Shown: positions 51,006-60,467, counted from the first letter of the stretch. The stretch is 64,000 nucleotides of DNA from Limosilactobacillus fermentum (GCF_013394085.1 NZ_CP040910.1:859317-923316), one strand, 5' to 3'. Notes: generated from the sequence alone by a model not told the origin. Numbers and translations: made by a program.

Positions 51006-51025
51006 CCAAACTAGTAATAGTAGAA

Positions 51026-51074
51026 ATAGCCGCGGGTGCCGTTTGAAACGACGCCTGACGGCTATTTTTTTGGC
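51026..51074 (+). terminator. Terminator of hisS-aspS
   Basis: AAATAGCCG pairs with CGGCTATTT, with an inner stem (GTGCCGTTT/AAACGACGC), followed by TTTTGG. Confidence 0.8.
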
Positions 51075-51203
51075 TGGTCCGCACTTCCGATAACGTGCTC
51101 CTAACCACGGGTCTAGTGGCTAAGTACGGGCAAAGAACGGCGCTGGGGCGCCAACTATTTACCCTATCTTAGCCCAACGACCCGTCAAGGAGGTTAGTCG
51201 CAC
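51068..51203. repeat. Intergenic palindromic repeat, copy J plus arm remnant
   Basis: Right-arm remnant GGCTGGTCCGCACTTCC (51072), then a full copy: GTGCTCCTAACC (51095-51106), core GGGTCTAGTGGCTAAG with CTTAGCCCAACGACCCG, right arm GGTTAGTCGCAC (51192-51203). Central GGCGCTGGGGCGCC hairpin. Confidence 0.87.
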
Positions 51204-51354
51204 TTCCATCTCAAACCGCACAGGAAAAATCTATCAATTTGGCGTGTCTCAAATGAGGGATTATGAAAAGATTGACGTTGGGCAACAACTCCTTTTGCTC
51301 TGTGTCCGAACCTTACTACGGCCTGCTTGATGGTTGGTCCGCACTTCCGATAAC
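51204..51354. other. Spacer between repeat copies with a truncated copy
   Basis: No gene. AAATCTATCAATTTGGCG at about 51228-51245, continuing TGTCTC, resembles the right arm of the inverted-repeat scar near 19940-19961 (TTTGTCGTGTCTC). ACGGCCTGCTTGATGGTTGG at 51318-51337, continuing TCCGCACTTCC, is the 3' half of a palindromic repeat whose 5' half is missing. Confidence 0.5.
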
Positions 51355-51464
51355 GTGGAAAATGACCGCAGGCCTAGTGCCTAAGTACGGGCGAAGAACG
51401 GTGCCAAGGCACCAATCTTCCCCCTAGCTTAGTCATACGGTCTATCGAGAAGGTCATTTCCCAC
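51355..51464. repeat. Intergenic palindromic repeat, copy K
   Basis: Arms GTGGAAAATGACC (51355-51367) and GGTCATTTCCCAC (51452-51464), one G-U-type difference. Core GCAGGCCTAGTGCCTAAG with CTTAGTCATACGGTCT. Central GGTGCCAAGGCACC hairpin. Confidence 0.9.
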
Positions 51465-51476
51465 TTCCGAGATAAC

Positions 51477-51584
51477 GTGCTCCCAACCGCAGGCCTAGTG
51501 GCTAAGTCTGGTCACAGAACACCGCTGGCGCGCTAACTTGTGACCTATCCTTAGCCCACGGCCTGCTTGATGGTTGGTCCGCAC
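51477..51584. repeat. Intergenic palindromic repeat, copy L
   Basis: Arms GTGCTCCCAACC (51477) and GGTTGGTCCGCAC (51572-51584), core GCAGGCCTAGTGGCTAAG with CTTAGCCCACGGCCTGC. Head-to-tail with copy K across GATAACGTGC. A -10 TATAAT for the next gene lies at 51633-51638. Confidence 0.9.
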
Positions 51585-51666
51585 TTCGTTCTTTTAGTTA
51601 ATTCCCTAGTGGCACCGTGACGGGGCGGTGAGTATAATGGAGAAAACTTTATCCGGAGGAACGCAC

Positions 51667-52350
51667 ATGCGACTTAACGTTTTACAACACGTCAGTGACG
51701 AAGGACCGGGGGCCATCTTAAATTGGGCCAACGACCACCAAGCGACCGTTACCATCTACCACCCCAACGACTTTGGCCTGTTGCCAACCGTTGATGAAAC
51801 CGACCTGTTAGTTGTTTTGGGCAGCCCGGCTAGCCCCAACGATGACGACCAATGGATCAAAGACGAACGGGCCCTGATCAAGGGAATGCTAACGGCGAAG
51901 AAGCCGGTCTTCGGGGCCTGCTTTGGCGCCCAACAAATCTCGCTAATTTTGGGCGGGCGGGTTCAAGACGCCCCGGCTAAAGAAGTCGGTTGGCTAGAAG
52001 TGACCCGCCAAAGCGACCGGATCGCCGGTCTGCCGGAGGTTGCCACGCCACTGCACTGGCACCAGCAGATGTTCACGATCCCAGAAGGGGCGGACCTGCT
52101 TTATTCGTCCAAGTACCTGCAGGAACAGGGCTTTGTCTACCAGGACCTGGCGATTGGCCTGCAGTTTCACTTGGAGCCCTTAGAATTGAACGTACGGGAA
52201 ATGTGCGCTAACGACGGGGCCTACGCTAACGGGTCAGTTTTAAACCAGACTGCGGAAGAAATCGTCAACCACGGGGTTCCGGCGGACAACCAGGCCGTCA
52301 TGAACCGGCTGTTGGACTACTTGATGAAAGAAAATCCTGAAAACGCCTAA
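51667..52350 (+). CDS. Class I glutamine amidotransferase-like protein
   Basis: 227 aa. Nucleophile elbow FGACFGAQQISLILGG, PLHWHQQMF, and LQFHLEPLELN give the Cys-His-Glu triad of class I glutamine amidotransferases (GuaA-type fold), but no synthetase domain is attached. Such stand-alone proteins act as gamma-glutamyl hydrolases or of unknown partners. ATCCGGAGG lies before ATG 51667; the frame opens earlier at 51628 without need. Own promoter (TATAAT 51633). Substrate unknown. Confidence 0.83.
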   Translation: MRLNVLQHVSDEGPGAILNWANDHQATVTIYHPNDFGLLPTVDETDLLVVLGSPASPNDDDQWIKDERALIKGMLTAKKPVFGACFGAQQISLILGGRVQDAPAKEVGWLEVTRQSDRIAGLPEVATPLHWHQQMFTIPEGADLLYSSKYLQEQGFVYQDLAIGLQFHLEPLELNVREMCANDGAYANGSVLNQTAEEIVNHGVPADNQAVMNRLLDYLMKENPENA

Positions 52351-52358
52351 AAAATTGA

Positions 52359-52387
52359 TTGACGGTGAATTAGTGCTTGTTTATAAT
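52359..52387 (+). promoter_or_regulatory. rpsU promoter
   Basis: TTGACG (52359-52364), a 17-nt spacer, TATAAT (52382-52387). Strong vegetative promoter. Confidence 0.88.
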
Positions 52388-52463
52388 GGTCATTGTAGTG
52401 GAAAGGCCAGGAGAACTTGGTCATGACAGTACGATCTTAAGCTCGGAGGGAGGGAATTTTACA

Positions 52464-52652
52464 ATGTCAAAAACTATCGTTCGTAAGAATGAATCGTTAG
52501 ACGATGCTCTTCGGCGCTTTAAGCGTACCGTTTCACGTAACGGGACTCTGCAAGAATACCGCAAGCGTGAATTTTACGAAAAGCCAAGTGTTAAGCATAA
52601 GTTAAAGTCTGAAGCGGCACGGAAGCGCAAGAATAAGCGCCGTCGTTACTAG
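52464..52652 (+). CDS. rpsU: 30S ribosomal protein S21
   Basis: 62 aa, very basic. [20 protein letters not shown] at the start and an Arg/Lys-rich tail (KRKNKRRRY). GGGAGGG before ATG 52464. Typical position upstream of yqeY and phoH in Firmicutes. Terminator at 52658 separates it from yqeY. Confidence 0.97.
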   Translation: MSKTIVRKNESLDDALRRFKRTVSRNGTLQEYRKREFYEKPSVKHKLKSEAARKRKNKRRRY

Positions 52653-52657
52653 TCGCG

Positions 52658-52691
52658 AAAAGCTCCCGCCGGTTTCTGGTGGGAGTTTTTT
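52658..52691 (+). terminator. Terminator of rpsU
   Basis: AAAGCTCCCGCC pairs with GGTGGGAGTTTT across GGTTTCT, then TTCTT. Confidence 0.9.
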
Positions 52692-52716
52692 CTTACATAA
52701 AATGGGGGTATTGATG

Positions 52717-53166
52717 ATGAGCTTATTACAACAACTTTCCAAGGACATGGTCACCGCCATGAAGGAAAAGGATAAGGCGACCCTGTCGGTGGTCCGGATG
52801 TTAAAGGCGGCCGTGCAAAACGAACAGATCGCCGTGGGCCACGATTTGACGCCGGACGAAGAAAACACCGTCTTGGCCCGGGAATACAAGCAACGCAAGG
52901 AATCGCTGGAAGAATTTACCAGCGCCGGGCGCCAGGACTTGATTGACCAAACCAACCACGAATTAGCGGTGGTCGCTAAGTACATGCCGGAACAAATGTC
53001 GGCTGACGAAGTGGCTAAGGTCGTTAACGAAACGATTACCCAGGTCGGGGCCGAAAGCATGAAGGACTTTGGTAAGGTGATGGGCGCCATCATGCCAAAG
53101 GTGAAGGGCAAGGCCGACGGGAAGTTAGTTAACCAAACCGTCAAGGACGCTTTGCAAGCCAAGTAA
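52717..53166 (+). CDS. yqeY: GatB/YqeY domain protein
   Basis: 149 aa. Two helical subdomains typical of YqeY, whose fold matches the tail of GatB: MKEKDKATLSVVRMLKAAVQNEQI and YMPEQMSADEVAKVVNETI, then FGKVMGAIMPKVKGKADGKLVN. A role in tRNA-dependent amidation is suspected for the family but unproven for free YqeY. Start ATG 52717 (52714 also possible) behind GGGGG. Usual rpsU-yqeY-phoH order. Confidence 0.93.
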   Translation: MSLLQQLSKDMVTAMKEKDKATLSVVRMLKAAVQNEQIAVGHDLTPDEENTVLAREYKQRKESLEEFTSAGRQDLIDQTNHELAVVAKYMPEQMSADEVAKVVNETITQVGAESMKDFGKVMGAIMPKVKGKADGKLVNQTVKDALQAK

Positions 53167-53173
53167 CAACTAG

Positions 53174-53225
53174 AGAGGGGGCCGCGCATTTGACCAGGTT
53201 GGTCGTGCCAGGGCCCCTTTAGTTT
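53174..53225 (+). terminator. Imperfect terminator hairpin after yqeY
   Basis: GGGGGCC...TTGACCA and TGGTCGTGCCAGGGCCCC form an imperfect long stem followed by TTTAGTTT. Confidence 0.6.
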
Positions 53226-53313
53226 CGGCCAAAATCTTGCATCCAAGCGCTTGGCCGCGGTAAAATTAAGGAAATCATTTGCGCCGCTTGGCGTTGTAAA
53301 GGAGAATCCGTTT

Positions 53314-54297
53314 TTGAGCGAAAACGAAACTTTGGCCGTTAACTTTCAAATTGACAGCCCGGAAATTGAAGTGGCCCTCTTGGGGACCCAAGATAAGTAC
53401 GTCGCCCTACTAGAAGAGGGGATGAACGTTTCGATCAACCCCTTTGGCGATCAGCTGCGGATCCAGGGGGACGCCGAGGACGTTCACCTGACCGAGGCGG
53501 TATTAAACCAACTGGTGGGACTAATTGAACAAAAGATTCAGATCTCGTCAACCGACATCGTCTCGGCGATGAAGATGGCCCACCGGGGGACCCTTGAGTA
53601 TTTCAAGGACCTCTATTCGGAAACGATCATCAACGACCGTAAGGGGCAGGCCATCCGGGTGAAAAACTTTGGTCAACGCCAGTACGTTCACGCCATGAAG
53701 AAAAATGACATTACCTTTGGGATCGGGCCAGCCGGGACCGGGAAGACTTACCTGGCCGTGGCCATGGCCGTGGCGGCCCTCAAGCGGGGGGAAGTGGAAC
53801 GGATTATCCTGACCCGGCCAGCGGTGGAAGCCGGCGAAAGCCTCGGTTTCTTGCCGGGGGACCTCAAGGAAAAGGTCGACCCCTACCTGCGGCCAATTTA
53901 CGACGCCTTAAATTCGATTTTTGGGGCCGAACACACCGAACGCCTAATGGACCGGGGGACGATTGAAATTGCCCCCCTGGCCTACATGCGCGGGCGGACC
54001 TTAGACAACGCCTTTGTAATTTTAGACGAAGCGCAAAACACCACTAACGCCCAGATGAAGATGTTCTTGACCCGGTTGGGCTTTGGTTCTAAGATGGTCG
54101 TCAACGGTGACGTCTCCCAAATCGACCTGCCGCGCGGGGCTAAGAGTGGCTTGATTGCCGCCCGGCGGATCCTGCGGGGCGTTTCTTCGATCGAGTTTGT
54201 TACCTTTGGGGCGGCCGACGTGGTGCGTCACCCAGTTGTCGCCAAGATCATTACCGCCTACGAAGAAGATGAAGAACAGGTGCGGGAGAATAAGTAA
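53314..54297 (+). CDS. phoH: PhoH-family ATPase
   Basis: 327 aa. N-terminal KH-like region, then a P-loop domain: GPAGTGKTYLAVAMAV (Walker A), VILDEAQNTTNAQMKMFLTRLG (Walker B) and VNGDVSQIDLPRGAKSGL. PhoH-like proteins are RNA-associated ATPases, often beside ybeY as here. The start is TTG 53314, 8 nt behind AAAGGAGA; the frame is open from 53251 but has no earlier ribosome site. Overlaps ybeY by 1 nt (TAATG). Confidence 0.93.
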   Translation: MSENETLAVNFQIDSPEIEVALLGTQDKYVALLEEGMNVSINPFGDQLRIQGDAEDVHLTEAVLNQLVGLIEQKIQISSTDIVSAMKMAHRGTLEYFKDLYSETIINDRKGQAIRVKNFGQRQYVHAMKKNDITFGIGPAGTGKTYLAVAMAVAALKRGEVERIILTRPAVEAGESLGFLPGDLKEKVDPYLRPIYDALNSIFGAEHTERLMDRGTIEIAPLAYMRGRTLDNAFVILDEAQNTTNAQMKMFLTRLGFGSKMVVNGDVSQIDLPRGAKSGLIAARRILRGVSSIEFVTFGAADVVRHPVVAKIITAYEEDEEQVRENK

Positions 54298-54770
54298 TGG
54301 AATTACAGTTGCGTGATCATACCGAAGGAAAGTTACAACCCAGTCAAGAACGGCTAGCGGAGAAGGCCTTGGCCCAAGCAGCGGAGCGACTAGACGTCCC
54401 CGAGCAAGCCGAAATGTCATTGACCTTTGTTTTAAACCCCGAGATCAGGGAGCTCAACCGTGATTACCGCGGGATTGACCGGGCGACCGACGTAATTTCC
54501 TTTGCGATTGAAGACGACGATGACCTCGCCAACCTGCCTGCAGAAATCCGCGCTGAGCTCCCCGTTGAACTAGGCGACCTGGTCATTTCAATTGATAAGG
54601 TGACCGAACAGGCCCTCTTTTTGAACCATTCGGCAGACCGCGAGCTGGGCTACTTACTGGTCCACGGCTTCTTGCACTTGAACGGCTACGATCACGAGGA
54701 GCCGGCGGATGAGAAAAAGATGTTCACCCTTCAGGAGGAGATTTTAGATGGCCTCGGACTCAGCCGGTAA
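54297..54770 (+). CDS. ybeY: Endoribonuclease YbeY
   Basis: 157 aa zinc RNase for 16S rRNA maturation and ribosome quality control. Signature HGFLHLNGYDHE (H3xH5xH zinc motif), preceded by NRDYRGIDRATDVISFA and ELGDLVISID. Translationally coupled to phoH and overlaps dgkA by 23 nt. Confidence 0.96.
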   Translation: MELQLRDHTEGKLQPSQERLAEKALAQAAERLDVPEQAEMSLTFVLNPEIRELNRDYRGIDRATDVISFAIEDDDDLANLPAEIRAELPVELGDLVISIDKVTEQALFLNHSADRELGYLLVHGFLHLNGYDHEEPADEKKMFTLQEEILDGLGLSR

Positions 54771-55146
54771 GCAAACCGAAAAAAACCACACCTTCGCCCA
54801 ATCATTACGCCATGCTTGGGCGGGCGTTTGCCAAGTACTTAAACAAGAGCGCAACATGCGTTTCCACCTGGTGGCGGCCGTGCTCGCCGTGATTTGCGGC
54901 TGGTGGTTGCACATTTCAACCGTGGAATGGCTGTGGCTGGCGTTAGCGATCTTCACGGTCATCTCAGCGGAGTTCACCAACACGGTGGTGGAGGCCCTCG
55001 TTGACCTGATTGTGCGCCACCACTTCGATCTAAACGCCAAGCACGCTAAGGACGTCGCGGCGGGGGCGGTGTTGTGTGCCGCCTCCTTTGCCGTGGTGGT
55101 TGGCCTCTTAATCTTTGTCCCCCACCTATTAAAACTACTGAATTAG
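54748..55146 (+). CDS. dgkA: Diacylglycerol/undecaprenol kinase
   Basis: 132 aa membrane kinase with three helices. Conserved [12 protein letters not shown], the active-site stretch [17 protein letters not shown] with catalytic Glu, and [11 protein letters not shown]. In Gram-positives this family phosphorylates undecaprenol for cell-wall carrier supply. ATG lies within the ybeY 3' end behind AGGAGGAG. Followed by era 13 nt later. Confidence 0.94.
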   Translation: MASDSAGKQTEKNHTFAQSLRHAWAGVCQVLKQERNMRFHLVAAVLAVICGWWLHISTVEWLWLALAIFTVISAEFTNTVVEALVDLIVRHHFDLNAKHAKDVAAGAVLCAASFAVVVGLLIFVPHLLKLLN

Positions 55147-55159
55147 AAACGAGGATCAA

Positions 55160-56065
55160 ATGGATAATCCAAATTACAAGTCGGGCTTTGTGGCCCTGAT
55201 CGGCCGGCCCAACGTCGGCAAGTCAACCCTGTTAAACTACATGGTCGGCCAAAAGGTGGCCATCATGAGCAACGTCGCCCAGACCACCCGGAACAAGATT
55301 CAGGGGATCTACACTAGCGATGAGGCCCAGATCGTCTTCATCGATACCCCGGGGATTCACAAGCCCCAAACCCGCCTGGGCGACTTTATGGAACGCTCGG
55401 CCCTGTCGGCCTTAGATGAAGTCGACGCCATTCTCTTCGTGGTACCGGCCAATGAAAAGCGGGGGGCCGGGGATAACTTCATCATTGAGCGCTTAAAGAA
55501 GGTGCAACAGCCGATCTACCTGGTCGTCAACAAGATCGACCAGGTTAACCCCAACGACTTACCGGACATCATCGCCCAATACGAAGGGGCGCTGCCGTTC
55601 AAAAAGGTCGTGCCGGTCTCGGCCTTGCAGGGAAACAACGTCAACACCCTGATTAACGACTTAGTGGACCAACTGCCGACCGGCCCGCAGTACTACCCAG
55701 CCGACCAGGTGTCCGACCACCCGGAACGGTTCGTGATTGCGGAAATGATTCGCGAAAAGGTCTTCTTAAATACCAGGGAGGAAGTGCCGCACTCGGTGGC
55801 GATTGACGTCACCTCGATCCAACGAGAAGACGATGAAACGATTCACGTCTCGGCCAACATTATCGTTGAACGCCCCGGCCAAAAGGGGATCATCATCGGC
55901 AAGGGCGGTTCGATGCTCAAAAAGATCGGCACCGCGGCCCGCCAAGACATTCAGGCCCTCTTAGGTGACAAGGTCTTCTTGCAGCTGTGGGTCAAGGTGG
56001 TGCCGGGCTGGCGCGATAAGTCGGCGATGTTAAAGGACTACGGTTACCGGCAAACGGATTACTAA
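55160..56065 (+). CDS. era: GTPase Era
   Basis: 301 aa. G1 GRPNVGKST (residues 13-21), G2 [10 protein letters not shown]3 DTPGIHKP, G4 NKID, and a C-terminal KH domain with [14 protein letters not shown]. It binds the 3' end of 16S rRNA in 30S assembly. Last gene of the phoH-ybeY-dgkA-era cluster; copy M of the palindromic repeat follows. Confidence 0.97.
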   Translation: MDNPNYKSGFVALIGRPNVGKSTLLNYMVGQKVAIMSNVAQTTRNKIQGIYTSDEAQIVFIDTPGIHKPQTRLGDFMERSALSALDEVDAILFVVPANEKRGAGDNFIIERLKKVQQPIYLVVNKIDQVNPNDLPDIIAQYEGALPFKKVVPVSALQGNNVNTLINDLVDQLPTGPQYYPADQVSDHPERFVIAEMIREKVFLNTREEVPHSVAIDVTSIQREDDETIHVSANIIVERPGQKGIIIGKGGSMLKKIGTAARQDIQALLGDKVFLQLWVKVVPGWRDKSAMLKDYGYRQTDY

Positions 56066-56093
56066 TTGTATTCGAAAATGTTAGACAGATAAC

Positions 56094-56153
56094 GTGGGAA
56101 ATAACCGCGGGCCTAGTGTCTAAGCACGGCCTGGCAAAGAGGTTATTTCCCAC
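56094..56153. repeat. Intergenic palindromic repeat, copy M (short form)
   Basis: Arms GTGGGAAATAACC (56094-56106) and its perfect complement (56141-56153), core CGGGCCTAGTGTCTAAG joined directly to CACGGCCTGG, central hairpin missing. Left flank ATGTTAGACAGATAAC. Confidence 0.9.
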
Positions 56154-56177
56154 CCACTTTTTTAAGGGGGAATTCAG

Positions 56178-56996
56178 ATGGCCCGGGTCAACGAACCCTT
56201 TGAAGGGGTGATCATGTACCGGCGCGACTACCGGGAACGCGACCTCCTGGTTAAGATTTTGACGGACCGGCGCGGCCCGCTGATGTTTTTTGTCCGCGGG
56301 GCCAAACGCAAGGGCTTTAAGTTGGCGTCAGACATTTTACCCTTCACCTACGGCAGCTACGTGGGGATCCTTGCCGACGAGGGCTTGTCTTACATCGTCT
56401 CGGCCCAAGAAACCCACCACCTAACCGGGATCGGCGCCGATTTAAACCGCAACGCCTACGCGACTTACCTGCTAGAACTGGTCGACCAGGCCTTTGAAGA
56501 GGGGCGGGCGCTGGGCGGCTGGTACAAGCAGGTGATGGCGGCCCTAAACTTGATCAACACGGGGCGCGACCCCCAGGTAGTCGTGAACGTGTTGGAGGTC
56601 CAACTCCTCAACCGGTTCGGGATCGCCCCGGTCTGGGACCGGTGCGTGGTGTGCGGGCGCAGTGATTTGCCGCTGGATTACTCGGAAAAGATGGGCGGGA
56701 TGCTGTGCCTCCATCACTTTGCAGAGGACCCCTACCGCTTCCACCTCACCCCCAAAACCGTCGCCTACCTCCGGCTGTTTGCGACCCTTAACCTGGCCAA
56801 GGTCGATCAGGTACACGTAGACGAGGCGACCAAGCGTCAATTAGGCCGGACGCTGGACAAAATCTACGACGACCAGTTGGGCTTGCGCCTTAAGTCCAAG
56901 CGCTTCATCAACGAAATGGATTCCTGGACCAACCGGCTCTTGACCGCCAGAAAGAATCCGGGGACGGACGACGAAAAAAAGCCGGCCGGGAGTTGA
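56178..56996 (+). CDS. recO: DNA repair protein RecO
   Basis: 272 aa. N-terminal OB-fold (EGVIMYRRDYRERDLLVKILTDRRG), helical core, and a zinc-binding region with CVVCGR and MLCLHH, as in Gram-positive RecO. It loads RecA with RecF/RecR at gaps. Behind TTAAGGGGGAATTCAG. Its 3' end overlaps the -35 of the glyQ promoter. Confidence 0.94.
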   Translation: MARVNEPFEGVIMYRRDYRERDLLVKILTDRRGPLMFFVRGAKRKGFKLASDILPFTYGSYVGILADEGLSYIVSAQETHHLTGIGADLNRNAYATYLLELVDQAFEEGRALGGWYKQVMAALNLINTGRDPQVVVNVLEVQLLNRFGIAPVWDRCVVCGRSDLPLDYSEKMGGMLCLHHFAEDPYRFHLTPKTVAYLRLFATLNLAKVDQVHVDEATKRQLGRTLDKIYDDQLGLRLKSKRFINEMDSWTNRLLTARKNPGTDDEKKPAGS

Positions 56997-57022
56997 CTTT
57001 TCTAGGTGACGTTCGTATCATT
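56994..57022 (+). promoter_or_regulatory. glyQS promoter
   Basis: TTGACT (56994-56999), a 17-nt spacer, TATCAT (57017-57022). Confidence 0.85.
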
Positions 57023-57029
57023 AAAAAGT

Positions 57030-57246
57030 GTTAATTAAAGATCTGCAACGATGACGGAAAAGATGGTTCAGCCGTCCATGAAGCGACCGGGGGAGGGTGC
57101 AAGCCCCGGGGGACGTGAACCTGGTGGCACTCCCGAGTTGCCTTAACGAAGCTGTCCCACCTCCCTGGGAAAGCAGGGTGGAACCGCGAAGTTATTCGTC
57201 CCTGCAATGACCGGTTAAACCGGTGATTGTGGGGGCGTTTTTGCGT
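57030..57246 (+). promoter_or_regulatory. T-box riboswitch, glycine type
   Basis: Compact leader with a candidate specifier GGC at 57126-57128 (CTGGTGGCACT), T-box GCAGGGTGGAACCGCG at 57173-57188, and terminator TCCCTGCAATGACCGG with CCGGTGATTGTGGGGG (57199-57236) followed by CGTTTTTG. glyQS T-boxes are characteristically short. The specifier was chosen by eye. Confidence 0.92.
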
Positions 57247-57263
57247 TTGAAAGGAGTAAGACA

Positions 57264-58238
57264 ATGGCAAAGAAACTGAGTGTTCAAGAGATTATCTTCA
57301 CGCTTCAAAAGTACTGGGCGAGCCAGGGTTGCATGCTGATGCAGTCCTACGACACGGAAAAGGGGGCCGGGACGATGAGTCCGTATACCTTCTTGCGGGC
57401 AATTGGTCCCGAACCGTGGAACGTGGCCTACGTGGAACCGTCCCGGCGGCCGGCCGACGGGCGCTACGGGGAAAACCCGAACCGGTTGTACCAACACCAC
57501 CAGTTCCAAGTACTGATGAAGCCGAGCCCGGAAAACATCCAAGAACTTTACTTGGGCTCCCTGCGTGAATTGGGGATTGAACCCTTAGAACACGACATTC
57601 GTTTCGTCGAAGATAACTGGGAAAACCCGTCGATGGGTTGTGCCGGGGTCGGTTGGGAAGTGTGGTTAGACGGGATGGAAGTCACCCAGTTCACCTACTT
57701 CCAAGTCGTTGGTGAATTACAAATGGACCCGGTTGCCTCCGAAATTACCTACGGGTTGGAACGCTTAGCCGAATACATTCAAAACGTCAACTCCGTCTTC
57801 GACCTGGAATGGGCCGACGGCGTTTTGTACGGTGACATCTTCCAAGAACCGGAATACGAACACTCCAAGTACTCTTTTGAAGAAAGCAACCAGGACATGC
57901 TCTTGCAATTCTTCAAGGATTACGAACAAGAAGCCAAGCGCTTAATTGACCTCGGTCTGGTGCACCCGGCTTACGACTACGTCCTCAAGTGCAGCCACAC
58001 CTTCAACCTGCTGGACGCGCGGGGCGCCGTTTCGGTTACCGAACGGGCCGGCTACTTGCACCGGATCCGGATCATGGCTAAGTCGGTCGCCAAGGCCTTC
58101 GTCGAAGAACGGCGTAAGTTAGGCTTCCCGCTGATTCACGACGAACAGGAACGCCAAGCCGTCGTGGCTAAGTACACCAAGCAAGCCGAAGAACTGGCCA
58201 AGCGCAACGCTAAGCGGGCAGAGAAGGGAGAAAACTAA
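57264..58238 (+). CDS. glyQ: Glycyl-tRNA synthetase alpha subunit
   Basis: 324 aa. Catalytic subunit of the tetrameric Gly[54 protein letters not shown] and the [23 protein letters not shown] region are diagnostic. GAAAGGAGTAAGACA before the ATG. Overlaps glyS by 1 nt (TAATG). Confidence 0.97.
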   Translation: MAKKLSVQEIIFTLQKYWASQGCMLMQSYDTEKGAGTMSPYTFLRAIGPEPWNVAYVEPSRRPADGRYGENPNRLYQHHQFQVLMKPSPENIQELYLGSLRELGIEPLEHDIRFVEDNWENPSMGCAGVGWEVWLDGMEVTQFTYFQVVGELQMDPVASEITYGLERLAEYIQNVNSVFDLEWADGVLYGDIFQEPEYEHSKYSFEESNQDMLLQFFKDYEQEAKRLIDLGLVHPAYDYVLKCSHTFNLLDARGAVSVTERAGYLHRIRIMAKSVAKAFVEERRKLGFPLIHDEQERQAVVAKYTKQAEELAKRNAKRAEKGEN

Positions 58239-60316
58239 TGGCACATTCATACCTACTAGAAGTTGGCCTGGAAGAAATGCCGGCCCACGTGGTTACCCCA
58301 AGCATCCAACAATTAAAGACCCGGGTGGCCAACTACTTAACAGAAGAACGGATCGACTTTGAAGACATTCAAGCCTACTCAACGCCGCGGCGGTTAGCCC
58401 TGTTGATTTCTGGTTTGGCCGACAAGCAACCCGACGTCGATGAATCGGTGAAGGGACCAGCCAAAAAGATTGCCCAAGACGCCGATGGGAACTGGACCAA
58501 GGCGGCAATTGGTTTTACCCGCGGTCAGGGGGCCACGGTTGACGACATCGAATTTAAAGAAGTTAAGGGCGTCGAATACGTTTACGTCGAAAAGCACATC
58601 CAAGGCAAGCCAGTCGACGAAGTCTTGGCCGGTTTAAACGACGTAATCACGGCGATGAACTTCCCAACCTTGATGCGGTGGGGGAGTTTTAAGCTCAACT
58701 TTATCCGCCCAATTCACTGGCTGGTTTCCTTGCTTGATGACCAAGTGGTACCCTTTGACATTCTGAACGTCACGGCGGGCCGTTTAACCCGTGGGCACCG
58801 TTTCTTGGGCCACGACGTTGAAATCAAGTCCGCCACCGATTACGTGGCCGCCTTAAAGGACGACTTCGTGATTGTCGACGCGGCCGAACGCAAGGCGACG
58901 ATCAAGGACCAGATCCAAGCAATTGTCGACCAACACAACTGGGTGATCGACTGGGACGAAGAACTCTTAGAAGAAGTTAACAACCTGGTGGAATGGCCGA
59001 CCGCCTTTGCCGGGACCTTTGACCAAAAGTACCTGGAATTACCGGAACCGGTTCTGATCACGTCAATGAAGGATAACCAACGCTTCTTCTGTGTACGCGA
59101 CCACGACGGGAAGCTGCAACCGGCCTTCATTTCGGTCCGTAATGGGAACGCCGTCCACTTAGATAACGTCATTAAGGGGAACGAACGGGTGTTGGTACCA
59201 CGGCTAGAAGACGCCAAGTTCTTCTTTGACGAAGACCAAAAGATGACGATCGACCAGTACGTCGACCGCTTGAAGAACGTTTCTTTCCACGACCAAATTT
59301 CGTCGATGTACGACAAGATGGCCCGCACCAAGGCCCTGGCTAACCTCTTAGGGCAACAACTAGGCTTAAGCGACCAAGAACTGGCCGATCTCGCCCGGGC
59401 CGCTTCGATTTACAAGTTTGACCTGACCACCCAAATGGTCGGCGAATTTGCCGAATTGCAAGGGATCATGGGGGAAATCTACGCTAAGCGCTTTGGCGAA
59501 AACGAGGCCGTCGCCGCCGCCGTGCGCGAACACTACATGCCAATTTCCGCCGACGGGGCCCTGCCACAAACGACGGTCGGGGCGGTCTTGGCGATTGCCG
59601 ACAAGCTGGACTCAATTTACTCCTTCTTTGCCGTAGACATGATCCCGTCCGGTTCCAACGACCCGTACGCCCTGCGCCGTCAGGCCTACGGAATCGTGCG
59701 GATGCTGGCGGACCGTAAGTGGCACTTGAACTTGCTTGATTTCCAAGCGAGTGCCAAGCAAGCGGTGGAACAAGCAACGCCAGCCCTGGGCCTTGATTAC
59801 GCTAAGAATGCGGACGCCGTGACCGACTTCTTCATCGACCGGCTCAAGCAGCTCTTTAGCTTAGAACACTTGCGCCACGACATTGTCGACGCCGTCACCG
59901 ACACCCACGTGACCGACCCGGCCGCCATCGTGGAAGCCGCTCACGTCTTAGATGCCCACAAGGACGACGCGGACTTAAAGGACCAAGTGGAAGCCCTGAC
60001 CCGGGTGATCCGCCTGGCCGCCAAGGGGAACCTGTCTGAAGACGACGTCAAGGTGGACCCAAGCCTCTTTGAAAACCCATCGGAAGGCCAGTTAGATCAA
60101 GCGGTTCAAGCCCTGATTGATGCCAAGGAAGGCCGGAGTTTGGATCAACAGTTCAGCGCCCTGCTCGAATTGGAACCAGTCATCTCGCTCTACTTTGAAG
60201 AGAACATGATCATGGACAAGGACGAAGCGGTTAAGAACAACCGCCTCTCCTTATTGACGATCTTGGCGGACCAAACGGCGGCCTTTGGGAACTTAGACCA
60301 ATTGATTGTTAAGTAG
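58238..60316 (+). CDS. glyS: Glycyl-tRNA synthetase beta subunit
   Basis: 692 aa tRNA-binding subunit. Starts HSYLLEVGLEEMPAHVV, contains STPRRLALLI, MRWGSFKLNFIRPIHWLVSLL, RTKALANLLG and an HD-like central part, and a C-terminal anticodon-type domain. Translationally coupled to glyQ. Length typical. Confidence 0.97.
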   Translation: MAHSYLLEVGLEEMPAHVVTPSIQQLKTRVANYLTEERIDFEDIQAYSTPRRLALLISGLADKQPDVDESVKGPAKKIAQDADGNWTKAAIGFTRGQGATVDDIEFKEVKGVEYVYVEKHIQGKPVDEVLAGLNDVITAMNFPTLMRWGSFKLNFIRPIHWLVSLLDDQVVPFDILNVTAGRLTRGHRFLGHDVEIKSATDYVAALKDDFVIVDAAERKATIKDQIQAIVDQHNWVIDWDEELLEEVNNLVEWPTAFAGTFDQKYLELPEPVLITSMKDNQRFFCVRDHDGKLQPAFISVRNGNAVHLDNVIKGNERVLVPRLEDAKFFFDEDQKMTIDQYVDRLKNVSFHDQISSMYDKMARTKALANLLGQQLGLSDQELADLARAASIYKFDLTTQMVGEFAELQGIMGEIYAKRFGENEAVAAAVREHYMPISADGALPQTTVGAVLAIADKLDSIYSFFAVDMIPSGSNDPYALRRQAYGIVRMLADRKWHLNLLDFQASAKQAVEQATPALGLDYAKNADAVTDFFIDRLKQLFSLEHLRHDIVDAVTDTHVTDPAAIVEAAHVLDAHKDDADLKDQVEALTRVIRLAAKGNLSEDDVKVDPSLFENPSEGQLDQAVQALIDAKEGRSLDQQFSALLELEPVISLYFEENMIMDKDEAVKNNRLSLLTILADQTAAFGNLDQLIVK

Positions 60317-60325
60317 GCAATCCAG

Positions 60326-60354
60326 TTGGCCCACCACTAAAATTATGGTATTAT
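60326..60354 (+). promoter_or_regulatory. dnaG-rpoD promoter
   Basis: TTGGCC (60326-60331), a 17-nt spacer, TATTAT (60349-60354). Confidence 0.75.
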
Positions 60355-60400
60355 GATAACTAGTAAAAGTGGGCCCCAAACAATTTAATGTCGTTTAATT

Positions 60401-60438
60401 CGAAAGGTCGCATTCCAACGGGAAGGCGACCTTTCGTA
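60401..60438 (+). other. Hairpin in the dnaG leader
   Basis: CGAAAGGTCGC (60401-60411) pairs with GCGACCTTTCG (60428-60438). It is not followed by a T-run, so it is probably an RNA structure in the 5' leader rather than a terminator. Confidence 0.55.
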
Positions 60439-60467
60439 ACTATCGCTAGCGAGAGGGGGAATGGTGG

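Noticed and set aside
52377..52463. 29-residue N-terminal extension of S21
   Set aside because: The start would overlap the promoter -10 box; S21 begins MSKTIV after GGGAGGG.
60401..60438. Hairpin before dnaG as a terminator
   Set aside because: No T-run follows and the dnaG-rpoD promoter lies upstream of it.
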